A stretch of 64,000 bases of DNA from Rhizobium sp. NRK18 (GTDB lineage Bacteria; Pseudomonadota; Alphaproteobacteria; Rhizobiales; Rhizobiaceae): assembly GCF_024385575.1 (NCBI RefSeq), contig NZ_JANFMV010000001.1, forward strand, positions 868,001 to 932,000, given 5' to 3'. The notes below the pieces were generated by a model, which worked only from the letters and a program-made list of their open reading frames with translations, did not search any database and was not told the origin of the DNA. The position numbers and the translations under genes are program-made. This document shows positions 54,299 to 63,317 of the stretch, in pieces; the stretch's first letter is position 1; each line of letters opens with the position of its first letter.

Positions 54299-55713
54299 TA
54301 TCGAGCCTCCGGTTTGGACTGGTCGGCCATCGGATCGGCGAAGACGAACAGGCTGATGCCGAGCGCGAGGCGCACGGCCAGATGCAGAAGTATGGTTTCA
54401 ACAAGGATGGCGCCGGTGGTCGCGATGGCAGCGCCGGTCAATCCCCAAAGCGGGATGAGGGTCATGTTAAGGGCAACGTTGACGATCAGGGCGCCAAAAT
54501 ACACGGCGACACAGGCTTTCTGTCGACCGGACATGGTCAACAGCGATTCCGCCGGGCCGATCATCGACTTGAACAGCGGACCCAGGAACAGGATCGCCAT
54601 CAGCGCGTAACCCGCCGTGAAGGCTTCGCCAAAAAGCGACAGGATCAGTTTGCCGGCAAGCAGGACGAAAATGCCGATCGCTAGCGACGGCCAGAAGGTC
54701 CATCGAGCCGTCTGGTTGGCGAAGCTGGCGAGGCCCGCCAGGTCGTTGCGGGCAAACAGCGTGGAAAAGCGGGGACCGGCGGCCGCCTTGACCGAGAAAA
54801 AGACGAACTGGACCAGCGCCATGGTTTTTGCCGCCGCGAAGTAAATCGCGACATCGTTTGGCGGCAGGTAGATGCCGACGATGACCACATCCGAATTGGT
54901 CAGCAGGAAGGAGAAGCCTTCAATGAAGAAGATCGGCAGGGCAACCTTGAACCATGTGCCGAAATGAATGCTGTGGTCGCCTTTGAGGAAGCGCTTGCCG
55001 AGACGAATGGTGACGACGACGAATTGGCCGACCGTCGTGACGTAGGTGGCGGCAAGAGCTGCAACCATTGCCGTCACGGCCGTCCTCGGTTCACCGAACT
55101 TCACGGCAATGGCCATGAAGACGATGATCAGCGTCGGGCGGATGACGAAGGTCGGGCTCAGCGCGTTGATCGGCCAGCGATTGGCGCGGGCCGTGCCATC
55201 GAGCACGTCGCCGAGTGCGATCATCGGTAGCGCGAACAGACCGAGGAAGACGGGAGCGACATAATAGGGCGGCAGGGACGTACCAAAGACATGCAGGAAT
55301 GCCAGCCCGCCGGCCAGAAGAAGGCTTGCGGCGACGAGGGCAAAGAGGCGGGCCGTAAAGGCCATGCCCCGCACTTTCGCATGGTCGCCGGCTGCCTCGT
55401 ATTCGGGCAGAAAGCGGATCACGGTCGTGTTGAAGCCCAAGCAGGCAAAGTCGCCGAAAGTAATCACCAGGACCCAGACGTAGACGAAGATGCCGTATTC
55501 GAATTCACCCATCATGCGGGCGAGAATGACCTGGGATATGAAGGCGATTCCGGCGCTGACGACGCGTATGACGAAGGCGATCAGTGCCATGCGTTGGGCG
55601 TGCGCAAGCTCATCCCTGCCAGTCAACATGGCGGCAAGCTTCGCCATATGCGGTGCAACACGTGCACGCAGATGCGGAGGCAGCACCTTTTCGGCTGTTT
55701 CGATAACCGCCAT
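54298..55713 (-). CDS. Lipopolysaccharide/polysaccharide flippase (MATE/Wzx-like)
   Basis: 471-aa inner-membrane protein with about 12-14 helices in the polysaccharide-biosynthesis (MVF) superfamily. The N-terminal helix pair has HAQRMALIAFVIRVVSAGIAFISQVILARMMG and the family-like YVWVLVITFGDFACLGFNTTVIRFLPEYE. Together with the coupled acyltransferase gene it forms a small surface-polysaccharide module of unknown product. ATG 55713 is chosen; an upstream ATG at 55755 is possible. Confidence 0.87.
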   Translation of the reverse strand: MAVIETAEKVLPPHLRARVAPHMAKLAAMLTGRDELAHAQRMALIAFVIRVVSAGIAFISQVILARMMGEFEYGIFVYVWVLVITFGDFACLGFNTTVIRFLPEYEAAGDHAKVRGMAFTARLFALVAASLLLAGGLAFLHVFGTSLPPYYVAPVFLGLFALPMIALGDVLDGTARANRWPINALSPTFVIRPTLIIVFMAIAVKFGEPRTAVTAMVAALAATYVTTVGQFVVVTIRLGKRFLKGDHSIHFGTWFKVALPIFFIEGFSFLLTNSDVVIVGIYLPPNDVAIYFAAAKTMALVQFVFFSVKAAAGPRFSTLFARNDLAGLASFANQTARWTFWPSLAIGIFVLLAGKLILSLFGEAFTAGYALMAILFLGPLFKSMIGPAESLLTMSGRQKACVAVYFGALIVNVALNMTLIPLWGLTGAAIATTGAILVETILLHLAVRLALGISLFVFADPMADQSKPEAR

Positions 55714-55865
55714 GATCAAAACGCAATACCTGTGATCAAATGCAGAGGAACTCATATCGTTGTATCGTCAACAGGGTTAAGAAAGGATGAGGACGTCGTG
55801 TGCGGCGGTGCCGTTGTCGATGCTTGCCTGTTGGTTTTTGACGGTCCGAATCCTATCTTGATCTC

Positions 55866-56876
55866 ATGAAACCAGAGGCGCTGCTGCATCCACAACCGGC
55901 CGGTCTTTATTGTCCCGTTGGCGACTTCTACATCGACCCGGTGCGTTCCGTTGCGCGGGCGTTGATCACCCATGGTCATTCCGATCATGCCCGCGCCGGC
56001 CATCAGTCCGTGATGGCGACTCGCCAGACGCTCGACATCATGCGGATCCGCTATGGCGACGGCTTTGCCGGGAGCGAGCAGGCGGCTGCGCTTGGCGAAA
56101 GAGTGGCGATCGGCGACGTGACGGTGTCGTTCCATCCCGCCGGCCATGTGCTGGGATCCGCGCAGGTCGCGGTGGAGCACGGCGGGACACGGATCGTCGT
56201 CTCTGGCGACTACAAGCGCTCCCACGATCCGACCTGCAGGCCGTTCGAGCCGGTCGCGTGCGACGTCTTCGTGACCGAGGCGACTTTTGCGCTCCCGGTC
56301 TTTCATCATCCCGATCCGGTGGACGAAGTCGCCAAGCTTCTGAAATCGTTGAAAACGTTTCCCGAGAGTACCCATCTCGTCGGAGCCTATGCCCTCGGCA
56401 AGGCGCAACGGGTGATCGCGCTGTTGCGCGAGGCGGGCTATGAGCCGCCGATCTACATTCACGGCGCGCTGCAGAAACTTTGCGACTACTACGCCGGCGA
56501 GGGGATCGTTCTCGGCGACCTGCGACCGGCGACGGTGGAGGGGGCGGACAAGCAGGCTTTCCGCGGTGCGATCGTCGTCGGACCGCCCGCGTCGTTTTCC
56601 GATCGCTGGGCGCGACGCTTTTCCGATCCGATCGGCGCCTTCGCGTCCGGATGGATGATGGTGCGCCAGCGGGCCAAGCAGCGTGGTGTCGAACTGCCCC
56701 TGGTGATTTCCGATCACTGCGACTGGCCGGAGCTGACGGCCACGATCGCCGAGCTGAAGCCCGAGGAAGTGTGGGTCACGCACGGGCGGGAGGAGGCGCT
56801 GGTGCGCTGGTGCGCGTTGCAGGGTATTCGTGCGCGGCCGTTGCATCTCGTCGGCTACGAGGACGAGGGCGACTGA
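55866..56876 (+). CDS. Ligase-associated DNA exonuclease (metallo-beta-lactamase, TIGR04122-like)
   Basis: 336-aa metallo-beta-lactamase/beta-CASP-type DNA 3' exonuclease that works with the adjoining ATP-dependent DNA ligase in DNA end repair. The metal motif HGHSDH (36-41) is followed by HPAGHVLGSAQV and SGDYKRSHDPTCRPFE. Its stop overlaps the ligase start by one base (TGATG), giving translational coupling. Confidence 0.92.
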   Translation: MKPEALLHPQPAGLYCPVGDFYIDPVRSVARALITHGHSDHARAGHQSVMATRQTLDIMRIRYGDGFAGSEQAAALGERVAIGDVTVSFHPAGHVLGSAQVAVEHGGTRIVVSGDYKRSHDPTCRPFEPVACDVFVTEATFALPVFHHPDPVDEVAKLLKSLKTFPESTHLVGAYALGKAQRVIALLREAGYEPPIYIHGALQKLCDYYAGEGIVLGDLRPATVEGADKQAFRGAIVVGPPASFSDRWARRFSDPIGAFASGWMMVRQRAKQRGVELPLVISDHCDWPELTATIAELKPEEVWVTHGREEALVRWCALQGIRARPLHLVGYEDEGD

Positions 56877-58492
56877 TGAAGGCTTTTTCCGCGCTTCTCG
56901 ACCGGCTTTTGTTGACGCCGCAGCGCAACGCCAAACTCGCGCTCCTGGTCGACTATTTCCGCTCGACGCCTGATCCTGACCGCGGTTACGCGCTTGCCGC
57001 GTTGACCGGGACGCTCGACATCCACGCGGTCAAGCCAGCCCTTCTCAAGGAACTGATCCTCGAACGGATGGACGAGGAGCTTTTCCGCTATTCCTACGAC
57101 TATGTTGGGGATCTGGCCGAGACGATTTCGCTTGCCTGGGATACCGGCGATCAAGGGGCAGAGGGCAGCGGGAAGGTTCCGTCACTCTCTTCGGTCGTCG
57201 AGGAGATGAACAGCCTTGGACGCACCGAGGTGCGCGCGCATGTCAGGGGGCTCCTCGATAGGCTCGACCCCTCGGGACGCTACGCCTTCATCAAGCTGAC
57301 GACCGGCGGCTTGCGGATCGGCGTTTCGGCCAGGCTCGCCAAGCAGGCTCTGGCGACATTCGGCGGAACGGAGGTCACCGAGATCGAAACCTTGTGGCAC
57401 GGGCTGGAGGCACCCTATGCCGATCTCTTCGCATGGCTCGAGGGACGAGCGCCGAAGCCGGAACTTGCCTCGCCGGCAATCTTCCATTCGGTCATGCTCG
57501 CCAACCCGGTGGGCGAGGGCGATCTCGAAAAACTCGATCCGGAAGACTATGCCGCCGAATGGAAGTGGGACGGCATCCGCGTGCAGCTTTCCAGCGCCGG
57601 CAGCCGCCGTCGGCTCTATTCGCGCAGCGGCGACGACATCTCCAACGCCTTTCCCGATGTTCTCGACGCCGTGGACTTTGAAGGTGTCATCGATGGCGAG
57701 CTTTTGATCGGCGGCACTGCCAGAACCAACCGGCCGACGCGCAGCTTTTCCGACCTGCAGCAGCGGCTGAACCGCAAGACGGTGAGCGCCCGAATGATGG
57801 AGGACTATCCTGCCTTTATCCGGGCCTATGATCTGTTGTTTTCCGGGGACGCCGATATCCGCGAGACGGCTTTTGCTGACCGGCGATCCCGTCTCTCCGA
57901 TCTGATAGGGCGGGCTCAGCCGGAGCGCTTCGACCTCTCCCCGCTGGTCGAGTTTTCGACATGGGAACAACTGGATCGGCTGCGCTCTGAGCCGCCGGAT
58001 CCGGTGATCGAGGGCGTGATGCTGAAGCGGTTCGACAGCGCCTACGCCGCCGGACGCGCGAAAGGGCCGTGGTTCAAATGGAAGCGCGATCCCTATAATG
58101 TCGATGCCGTCCTGATGTATGCCCAGCGCGGGCACGGCAAACGCTCGAGCTACTATTCCGACTTCACCTTCGGCGTCTGGACGGACGAGCCGGGCGTCGG
58201 CGAGTTGGTGCCGGTTGGCAAGGCCTATTTCGGGTTTACCGATGCCGAACTCGAAGTTCTCGACCGTTTCGTGCGCAACAACACTGTCGACCGCTTCGGT
58301 CCGGTGCGCGCGGTGCGGGCGGAGCCGGATTTCGGCTTCGTCGTGGAGGTCGCTTTCGAAGGCATTGCCCGATCGAAGCGGCACAAGTCCGGTGTTGCCA
58401 TGCGCTTCCCGCGCATCTCGCGGCTTCGCACAGACAAGCTGCCCGCCGAGGCGGATCGGCTTGAGACGCTGATGGCGATGATTGAAGGATGA
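56876..58492 (+). CDS. ATP-dependent DNA ligase (cisplatin-response / exonuclease-linked type)
   Basis: 538-aa ATP-dependent DNA ligase. Residues about 1-200 are the DNA-binding domain, then the nucleotidyl transferase core with catalytic Lys230 in EWKWDGIR, the FEGVIDGELL and EGVMLKR motifs, WFKWKRD, and the OB domain at about 430-538. It is coupled to the upstream exonuclease. In other bacteria a Lhr-type helicase and a PdeM phosphoesterase usually follow; here neither does. The frame extending upstream from 56480 runs inside the exonuclease gene. Confidence 0.93.
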   Translation: MKAFSALLDRLLLTPQRNAKLALLVDYFRSTPDPDRGYALAALTGTLDIHAVKPALLKELILERMDEELFRYSYDYVGDLAETISLAWDTGDQGAEGSGKVPSLSSVVEEMNSLGRTEVRAHVRGLLDRLDPSGRYAFIKLTTGGLRIGVSARLAKQALATFGGTEVTEIETLWHGLEAPYADLFAWLEGRAPKPELASPAIFHSVMLANPVGEGDLEKLDPEDYAAEWKWDGIRVQLSSAGSRRRLYSRSGDDISNAFPDVLDAVDFEGVIDGELLIGGTARTNRPTRSFSDLQQRLNRKTVSARMMEDYPAFIRAYDLLFSGDADIRETAFADRRSRLSDLIGRAQPERFDLSPLVEFSTWEQLDRLRSEPPDPVIEGVMLKRFDSAYAAGRAKGPWFKWKRDPYNVDAVLMYAQRGHGKRSSYYSDFTFGVWTDEPGVGELVPVGKAYFGFTDAELEVLDRFVRNNTVDRFGPVRAVRAEPDFGFVVEVAFEGIARSKRHKSGVAMRFPRISRLRTDKLPAEADRLETLMAMIEG

Positions 58493-58529
58493 TGTTGACC
58501 CGTGGCTACCGTCCGGGGCCGCACATCGC

Positions 58530-59276
58530 TCAGTGAAGGGCGCCTCCAAAATCCAGTGAATACTGAAAATTCTCGAAATCGTCCGAGTATATCTGCTGCA
58601 CCAAACGGATGTTGTGATCGTCGTAGAAAGCGGAAAGCTTCTCCCGGGCAGAGGTTATTTTCCCGGTACCTGCTTCCACGGAGTGCGGCTTCGCGAAGGC
58701 CTGCGCCCAGTTCGTATCAAGGCCGCACTTTTCGAATACGGCATGCATTTCCGCGGCGATATTTTCGATTTTGCCAATGTGCCCGTATTTCTCGATTGGC
58801 TGGAACAGAAGATCCGATTGAGGCCAAAAATGCCGGTTATGCGATAGAACCTCGTCTTCAAGCGCTTCAAGGAACAGCCTGAAGCCTTCTCTGTTGTTCA
58901 TTCCGAATCCTGGAAGGGAAAACCGTTCAAGCGATCCTCTGCCGACTTTATCGAGATAGCTGGACAAGGCGCGCGTGTAAGGGTTTCGAGAAATCGCGAA
59001 GCAAAAGAGCTGATCGTAGTGGCTCGATTCAGCCAGCGTCACGTTGACCGGATTGCGCATATGTCGCTTGAAGTCGGATCCAGCAACCACGCCATTTTCC
59101 AGTTCGAACAGCCTCGCAGCTATCGAGGTGTTCCCGCTCTTCTTGATCCTGTTGAAGCACAGCCCCAGCTTCGGGAAGAATGCCACATGGTCTTCGTCGT
59201 AGAAGATGCGAAAATTTACAGGTTTCGTGAGCAGGTAGGCTTTCGCTACCTGCCGACGTAGGCTTTTTCTGCTCAT
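58530..59276 (-). CDS. Sulfotransferase family 2 (PF03567-like) protein
   Basis: 248-aa cytoplasmic or peripheral enzyme that probably transfers sulfate from PAPS to a carbohydrate or similar acceptor. The 5'-phosphosulfate loop is RIKKSGNTSI (about 41-50) and the 3'-phosphate site is ISRNPYTRALSSYL (about 93-106). Base composition is lower in G+C than its neighbours, and it is inserted between the DNA ligase and secA, which suggests lateral transfer. Relatives sulfate Nod factors or surface polysaccharides in rhizobia, but the acceptor is unknown here. Confidence 0.82.
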   Translation of the reverse strand: MSRKSLRRQVAKAYLLTKPVNFRIFYDEDHVAFFPKLGLCFNRIKKSGNTSIAARLFELENGVVAGSDFKRHMRNPVNVTLAESSHYDQLFCFAISRNPYTRALSSYLDKVGRGSLERFSLPGFGMNNREGFRLFLEALEDEVLSHNRHFWPQSDLLFQPIEKYGHIGKIENIAAEMHAVFEKCGLDTNWAQAFAKPHSVEAGTGKITSAREKLSAFYDDHNIRLVQQIYSDDFENFQYSLDFGGALH

Positions 59277-59308
59277 TGGCTTCGTGCTGTCTCCTCAACC
59301 GATCTGAG

Positions 59309-59355
59309 GCGGGTCTATGATCGATCCATCGATAAAGAATCAATGATAGTCCCGC
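59309..59355. repeat. Imperfect inverted repeat between secA and the sulfotransferase gene
   Basis: GCGGGTCTATGAT (59309-59321) and ATGATAGTCCCGC (59343-59355) are inverted with two mismatches around a 21-base loop that contains TCGAT-CC-ATCGA. It is downstream of the secA stop and could be a terminator or insertion scar. Confidence 0.35.
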
Positions 59356-59393
59356 TTCGGAATGAGTTGAAGCAGTCGCAAATTGAATCGGCG

Positions 59394-62126
59394 TCAGGCT
59401 TGCTCGTAAGCGCCGTGGCAGTGCTTGTACTTCTTGCCGGAGCCGCAGGGGCAGGCTTCGTTGCGGCCGACCTTGCCCCAGGTTGCCGGATCGTTGGGAT
59501 CACGGTTTTCGGGGGCGACGTAGAGGGCCGTTGTCTCGGCTGACTCCAGCGACGGCTGCGCAAGTTCGTCTTCGCCCGACGTGGCATCGAGGTGGTGCGC
59601 TTCCATGACCGGCAGTTCAGGCGCGGGAGTCTCGGCCGCCTGGCGGACGATCTCGACCCGCATCAACTGCGAAATGACCGCCTGACGGAGGTTCGTGAGC
59701 AGCGCCGTGAACAGCTCAAAGGCTTCCTGTTTGTATTCCTGCAGCGGATCGCGCTGGGCATAGCCGCGGAAACCGATGACGGAGCGCAGGTGATCGAGGT
59801 TGACGATGTGCTCGCGCCACAAATGGTCCAGCGTCTGCAGGACGACGGAGCGTTCGACATAGGTCATGACTTCGGGGCCGAAGCGTTCGGCGCGCTCTGC
59901 TGCTGCCTTGTCGGCGGCCTCGGTGACGCGGGCGAGAATGTCGTCTTCGGCAATCCCGTCTTCCTTGACCCATTCCTCGACGGGAAGGTCGAGGTTGAGG
60001 ACGTTTTCGATTTCGACCTTCAGTCCCTTCACGTCCCACTGCTCGGCATAGGCGCGCTCCGGAATGTGACGGCTGACCATCGCCTCGATGACTTCCTGGC
60101 GCATGTCGGCGACGGTTTCGGAAATGTCCTGCGCATCCATGAGTTCGACGCGTTGCTCGAAGACCACCTTGCGCTGGTCGTTGAGAACATCGTCATACTT
60201 CAGCAGGTTCTTTCGGATGTCGAAGTTGCGGGCTTCGACCTTCTTCTGGGCGCGTTCGAGCGCCTTGTTGATCCACGGATGGACGATGGCTTCGCCGTCC
60301 TTCAGGCCGAGCTTCTGGAGCATGCTGTCCATGCGCTCGGAGCCGAAGATGCGCATCAGGTCGTCCTGAAGCGAGAGATAGAACTTCGAGCGGCCGGGGT
60401 CGCCCTGACGACCGGCGCGACCGCGCAGCTGGTTGTCGATACGCCGGCTTTCATGGCGTTCGGTGGCGATGATGTAGAGACCGCCGGCGGCCAGTGCCTG
60501 CTGCTTGAGCTGCTTGACCTCTTCCTTGATCGCGGCCGCCTTGGCGTCACGCTCCGGACCCAGCTCCATTTCGGCCAGATCGCGATCGAGGCGCATCTCG
60601 AGGTTGCCGCCGAGCTGAATGTCGGTACCGCGACCGGCCATGTTGGTGGCGATCGTGACGGCGCCGGGAACACCGGCCTGCGAGACGATATAGGCTTCCT
60701 GCTCGTGGTAGCGGGCGTTCAGCACGCTGAAATCGGAGAAGCCGGACTTCTTCAGAAGCGTGGCCAGCAGTTCGGATTTCTCGATCGAGGTGGTGCCGAC
60801 GAGGACCGGCTGGCCCTTGGCGTTGGCCGCCTTGATCTCGTTGATGATGGCCTGGTATTTCTCTTCCGCAGTCCGGTAGACTTCGTCGTCCTCATCAATA
60901 CGGGCGATCGGCAGGTTGGTCGGCACTTCCACGACTTCGAGACCGTAGATGTCGCCGAATTCTTCCGCTTCCGTCGACGCCGTACCGGTCATGCCGGCTA
61001 GCTTGTCATACATTCGGAAGTAGTTCTGGAAGGTGACGGATGCCAGCGTCTGGTTTTCCGGCTGGATCTGCACGTGTTCCTTGGCTTCCAGCGCCTGGTG
61101 CTGGCCTTCCGAATAACGGCGGCCCGGCATCATGCGGCCGGTGAATTCGTCGATGATGACGATCTCGTCGTTGCGGACGATGTAGTCCTTGTCGCGCTGG
61201 AACAGCTTGTGGGCCTTCAGCGCGTTGTTGAGGTGGTGCACGATGGCGACGTTCTCGATGTCGTAAAGGGTCTCGCCCTTCAGCATGCCGGCGTCGCGCA
61301 GCAGGTTTTCGAGTTTCTCCATGCCGTCTTCGGAGAAGTTGGCGGAGCGCTGCTTCTCGTCGATCTCGTAGTCGCTCTCGACCAGTTCCGGGATGAACTT
61401 GTCGATGGTGTTGTAGAGATCGGAGCGGTCGTCCAGCGGGCCGGAGATGATCAGCGGCGTGCGGGCTTCGTCGACCAGGATCGAGTCGACTTCGTCGACG
61501 ATCGCATAGTTGTGGCCGCGCTGAACCATCTGGGCGCGGTCGAACTTCATGTTGTCGCGCAGATAGTCGAAGCCGAGTTCGTTGTTGGTGGCGTAGGTGA
61601 TGTCGCAGCCATAGGCCTGGCTGCGCTGCTCGTCGTCGAGGCCGTGGACGATCACGCCCGTGGTCATGCCGAGGAAGCCGTAGAGACGCCCCATGGTGGC
61701 GGAGTCGCGGCTGGCGAGGTAGTCGTTGACGGTCACGACGTGGACGCCCTTGCCGGCGAGCGCGTTGAGGTAGACGGGGAGCGTCGCCACCAGCGTCTTG
61801 CCTTCACCGGTCTTCATCTCGGCGATGGCGTTCTCGTGCAGGATCATGCCGCCGATCAGCTGTACGTCAAAAGGCCGCAGGCCGAGCACGCGCTTGGCGG
61901 CTTCCCGGACGACCGCAAAGGCCGGCACGAGGATGTCGTCCAAGCTTTTTCCGGCTGCCAGCTGCTCCTTAAACTCGGCCGTCTTGGCCTTGAGCTGCTC
62001 GTCGGAGAGGGACTGCATATCGCTTTCCAGCGCGTTGATCGCCGCCACTTTCGGCTGGTAGGCGCGAATGCGACGATCATTGGCTGAGCCGAACATTTTG
62101 CGGGCTAATCCGCCGAAGCTGACCAT
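59394..62126 (-). CDS. secA: Preprotein translocase ATPase subunit SecA
   Basis: Motor ATPase of the Sec pathway. The 910-aa protein has the N-terminal motif [10 protein letters not shown] (Walker A, 102-111), [14 protein letters not shown] (DEAD box), [29 protein letters not shown] (motif VI) and a C-terminal SEC-C zinc tail with [17 protein letters not shown] 62126 is chosen; the frame is open to 62240 but includes no conserved residues. Convergent with none; divergent from ppiC. Confidence 0.98.
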   Translation of the reverse strand: MVSFGGLARKMFGSANDRRIRAYQPKVAAINALESDMQSLSDEQLKAKTAEFKEQLAAGKSLDDILVPAFAVVREAAKRVLGLRPFDVQLIGGMILHENAIAEMKTGEGKTLVATLPVYLNALAGKGVHVVTVNDYLASRDSATMGRLYGFLGMTTGVIVHGLDDEQRSQAYGCDITYATNNELGFDYLRDNMKFDRAQMVQRGHNYAIVDEVDSILVDEARTPLIISGPLDDRSDLYNTIDKFIPELVESDYEIDEKQRSANFSEDGMEKLENLLRDAGMLKGETLYDIENVAIVHHLNNALKAHKLFQRDKDYIVRNDEIVIIDEFTGRMMPGRRYSEGQHQALEAKEHVQIQPENQTLASVTFQNYFRMYDKLAGMTGTASTEAEEFGDIYGLEVVEVPTNLPIARIDEDDEVYRTAEEKYQAIINEIKAANAKGQPVLVGTTSIEKSELLATLLKKSGFSDFSVLNARYHEQEAYIVSQAGVPGAVTIATNMAGRGTDIQLGGNLEMRLDRDLAEMELGPERDAKAAAIKEEVKQLKQQALAAGGLYIIATERHESRRIDNQLRGRAGRQGDPGRSKFYLSLQDDLMRIFGSERMDSMLQKLGLKDGEAIVHPWINKALERAQKKVEARNFDIRKNLLKYDDVLNDQRKVVFEQRVELMDAQDISETVADMRQEVIEAMVSRHIPERAYAEQWDVKGLKVEIENVLNLDLPVEEWVKEDGIAEDDILARVTEAADKAAAERAERFGPEVMTYVERSVVLQTLDHLWREHIVNLDHLRSVIGFRGYAQRDPLQEYKQEAFELFTALLTNLRQAVISQLMRVEIVRQAAETPAPELPVMEAHHLDATSGEDELAQPSLESAETTALYVAPENRDPNDPATWGKVGRNEACPCGSGKKYKHCHGAYEQA

Positions 62127-62221
62127 TCGAATGGCCCTTTCCTTGACTATTTTCTTTCGCCGAAAATTGCGGCAAATCGGAGTAATTCGCCCGGAACTCT
62201 TCTGGACGCGAGGTTGCGTGA

Positions 62222-62250
62222 CAGATAAGAGGGGGGGCAAATGATGTCAA
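62222..62250 (-). promoter_or_regulatory. Promoter of secA
   Basis: Minus-strand TTGACA (62250-62245) and TATCTG (62227-62222) are 17 bases apart, giving a leader of about 90 bases before the secA ATG. Confidence 0.65.
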
Positions 62251-62357
62251 CGGGACAGGCGGGCCGATAAAGGCCACATTTGACTGTTCATGACGATTTT
62301 CGCCCGGTTTCGCATATGTGCTCCTCGAAATCCGGGACAATAGGGAAAGGCCTGTTC

Positions 62358-63230
62358 ATGCTCAGCACTCGGAAATTCGCAGCGGCCGCAATCGCTGCCT
62401 TCATGTTGTCCCACGCAGCGGCTTTTGCCGAAGACGCCAAGGACAAGGTCGTCGCCAAGGTCGGCGATCTGGAAATCTACCAGTCGGAACTCGACCTCGC
62501 CGTCGCAAATCTCGATCCGCAGCTCGCCAAGCTGCCGCCGGAGCAGAAGGAAGTCGCAGCCCTTTCCGGCGCGATCGACCTCAAGCTTCTGGCCGGAAGC
62601 GCGATGGCCGAAGGCCTGGAAAACGACGCCGACTTCAAGATGCGCATGCGCTACCTGAAGGATCGCGAGCTTCACAACACCTACTTCCAGAAGCATGTCG
62701 TCGACACCGTCACCGATGACGAGGTCAAGGCGCGCTACGAGAAGGAAATCGCGGCAATGCCGAAGCAGCAGGAGGTGCATGCACGCCATATCCTGCTGAA
62801 GACCGAAGACGAAGCCAAGGCCGTGATTGCCGAGCTCGACAAGGGTGCCGATTTCGTCACGCTGGCCAAGGAGAAGTCCAACGATCCGGCCAAGAGCGAA
62901 GGCGGTGATCTCGGCTGGTTTACCAAGGGCCGCATGGTTCCGGAATTCGAAGAGGCCGCATTTGCATTGCCGGTCGGCACCTACACGAAGACGCCGGTCA
63001 AGACGCAGTTCGGCTATCACGTCATCAAGGTCGAAGAAAAGCGTGACGTTGCTCCGCCGCCGTTCGATCAGGTCAAGGACCAGGTCCGTCAGCTGGTGAT
63101 GCGTGACAAGTATGTCGCGCTGCTGCAGGCAGCCAAGGACAAGACGAAGGTCGACATCCTCGACGAGACCCTGCGCAAGGGCTACGACGACGCCAACAAG
63201 GCGCCCGAGGCGACCGAGCCGACGAAGTAA
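62358..63230 (+). CDS. Parvulin-type peptidyl-prolyl isomerase (PpiC/SurA-like)
   Basis: 290-aa exported protein with a signal peptide (about 1-24, ending AFA), an N-terminal SurA-like helical region, and a parvulin domain at about 130-230 with [38 protein letters not shown] and [10 protein letters not shown]. Assists folding of outer-membrane or secreted proteins. ATG 62358 has AGGGAAAGG upstream. It is divergent from secA, a pairing conserved in rhizobia, and argJ follows after 87 bp. Confidence 0.93.
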   Translation: MLSTRKFAAAAIAAFMLSHAAAFAEDAKDKVVAKVGDLEIYQSELDLAVANLDPQLAKLPPEQKEVAALSGAIDLKLLAGSAMAEGLENDADFKMRMRYLKDRELHNTYFQKHVVDTVTDDEVKARYEKEIAAMPKQQEVHARHILLKTEDEAKAVIAELDKGADFVTLAKEKSNDPAKSEGGDLGWFTKGRMVPEFEEAAFALPVGTYTKTPVKTQFGYHVIKVEEKRDVAPPPFDQVKDQVRQLVMRDKYVALLQAAKDKTKVDILDETLRKGYDDANKAPEATEPTK

Positions 63231-63242
63231 AAGACTGACGAT

Positions 63243-63271
63243 GCCCGTCGGGTCTCAGTGACCCGGCGGGC
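63243..63271 (+). terminator. Strong hairpin between ppiC and argJ
   Basis: GCCCGTCGGGTC (63243-63254) pairs with GACCCGGCGGGC (63260-63271) through 12 bp with one G-U, around a 5-base loop. No U-tract follows, so it may act as an mRNA-stabilising hairpin or a weak terminator between ppiC and argJ. Confidence 0.55.
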
Positions 63272-63317
63272 CTGCCCCGCTTCGCATCAACCCGTTCTTT
63301 CCCAGGATCACTTGGCC

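Noticed and set aside
56480..56875. N-terminal extension of the DNA ligase
   Set aside because: It lies within the exonuclease gene in another frame; the ligase begins at ATG 56876 by stop/start overlap.
59592..62087. Two long plus-strand frames inside secA
   Set aside because: They are antisense to secA and have no recognisable domains or ribosome sites.
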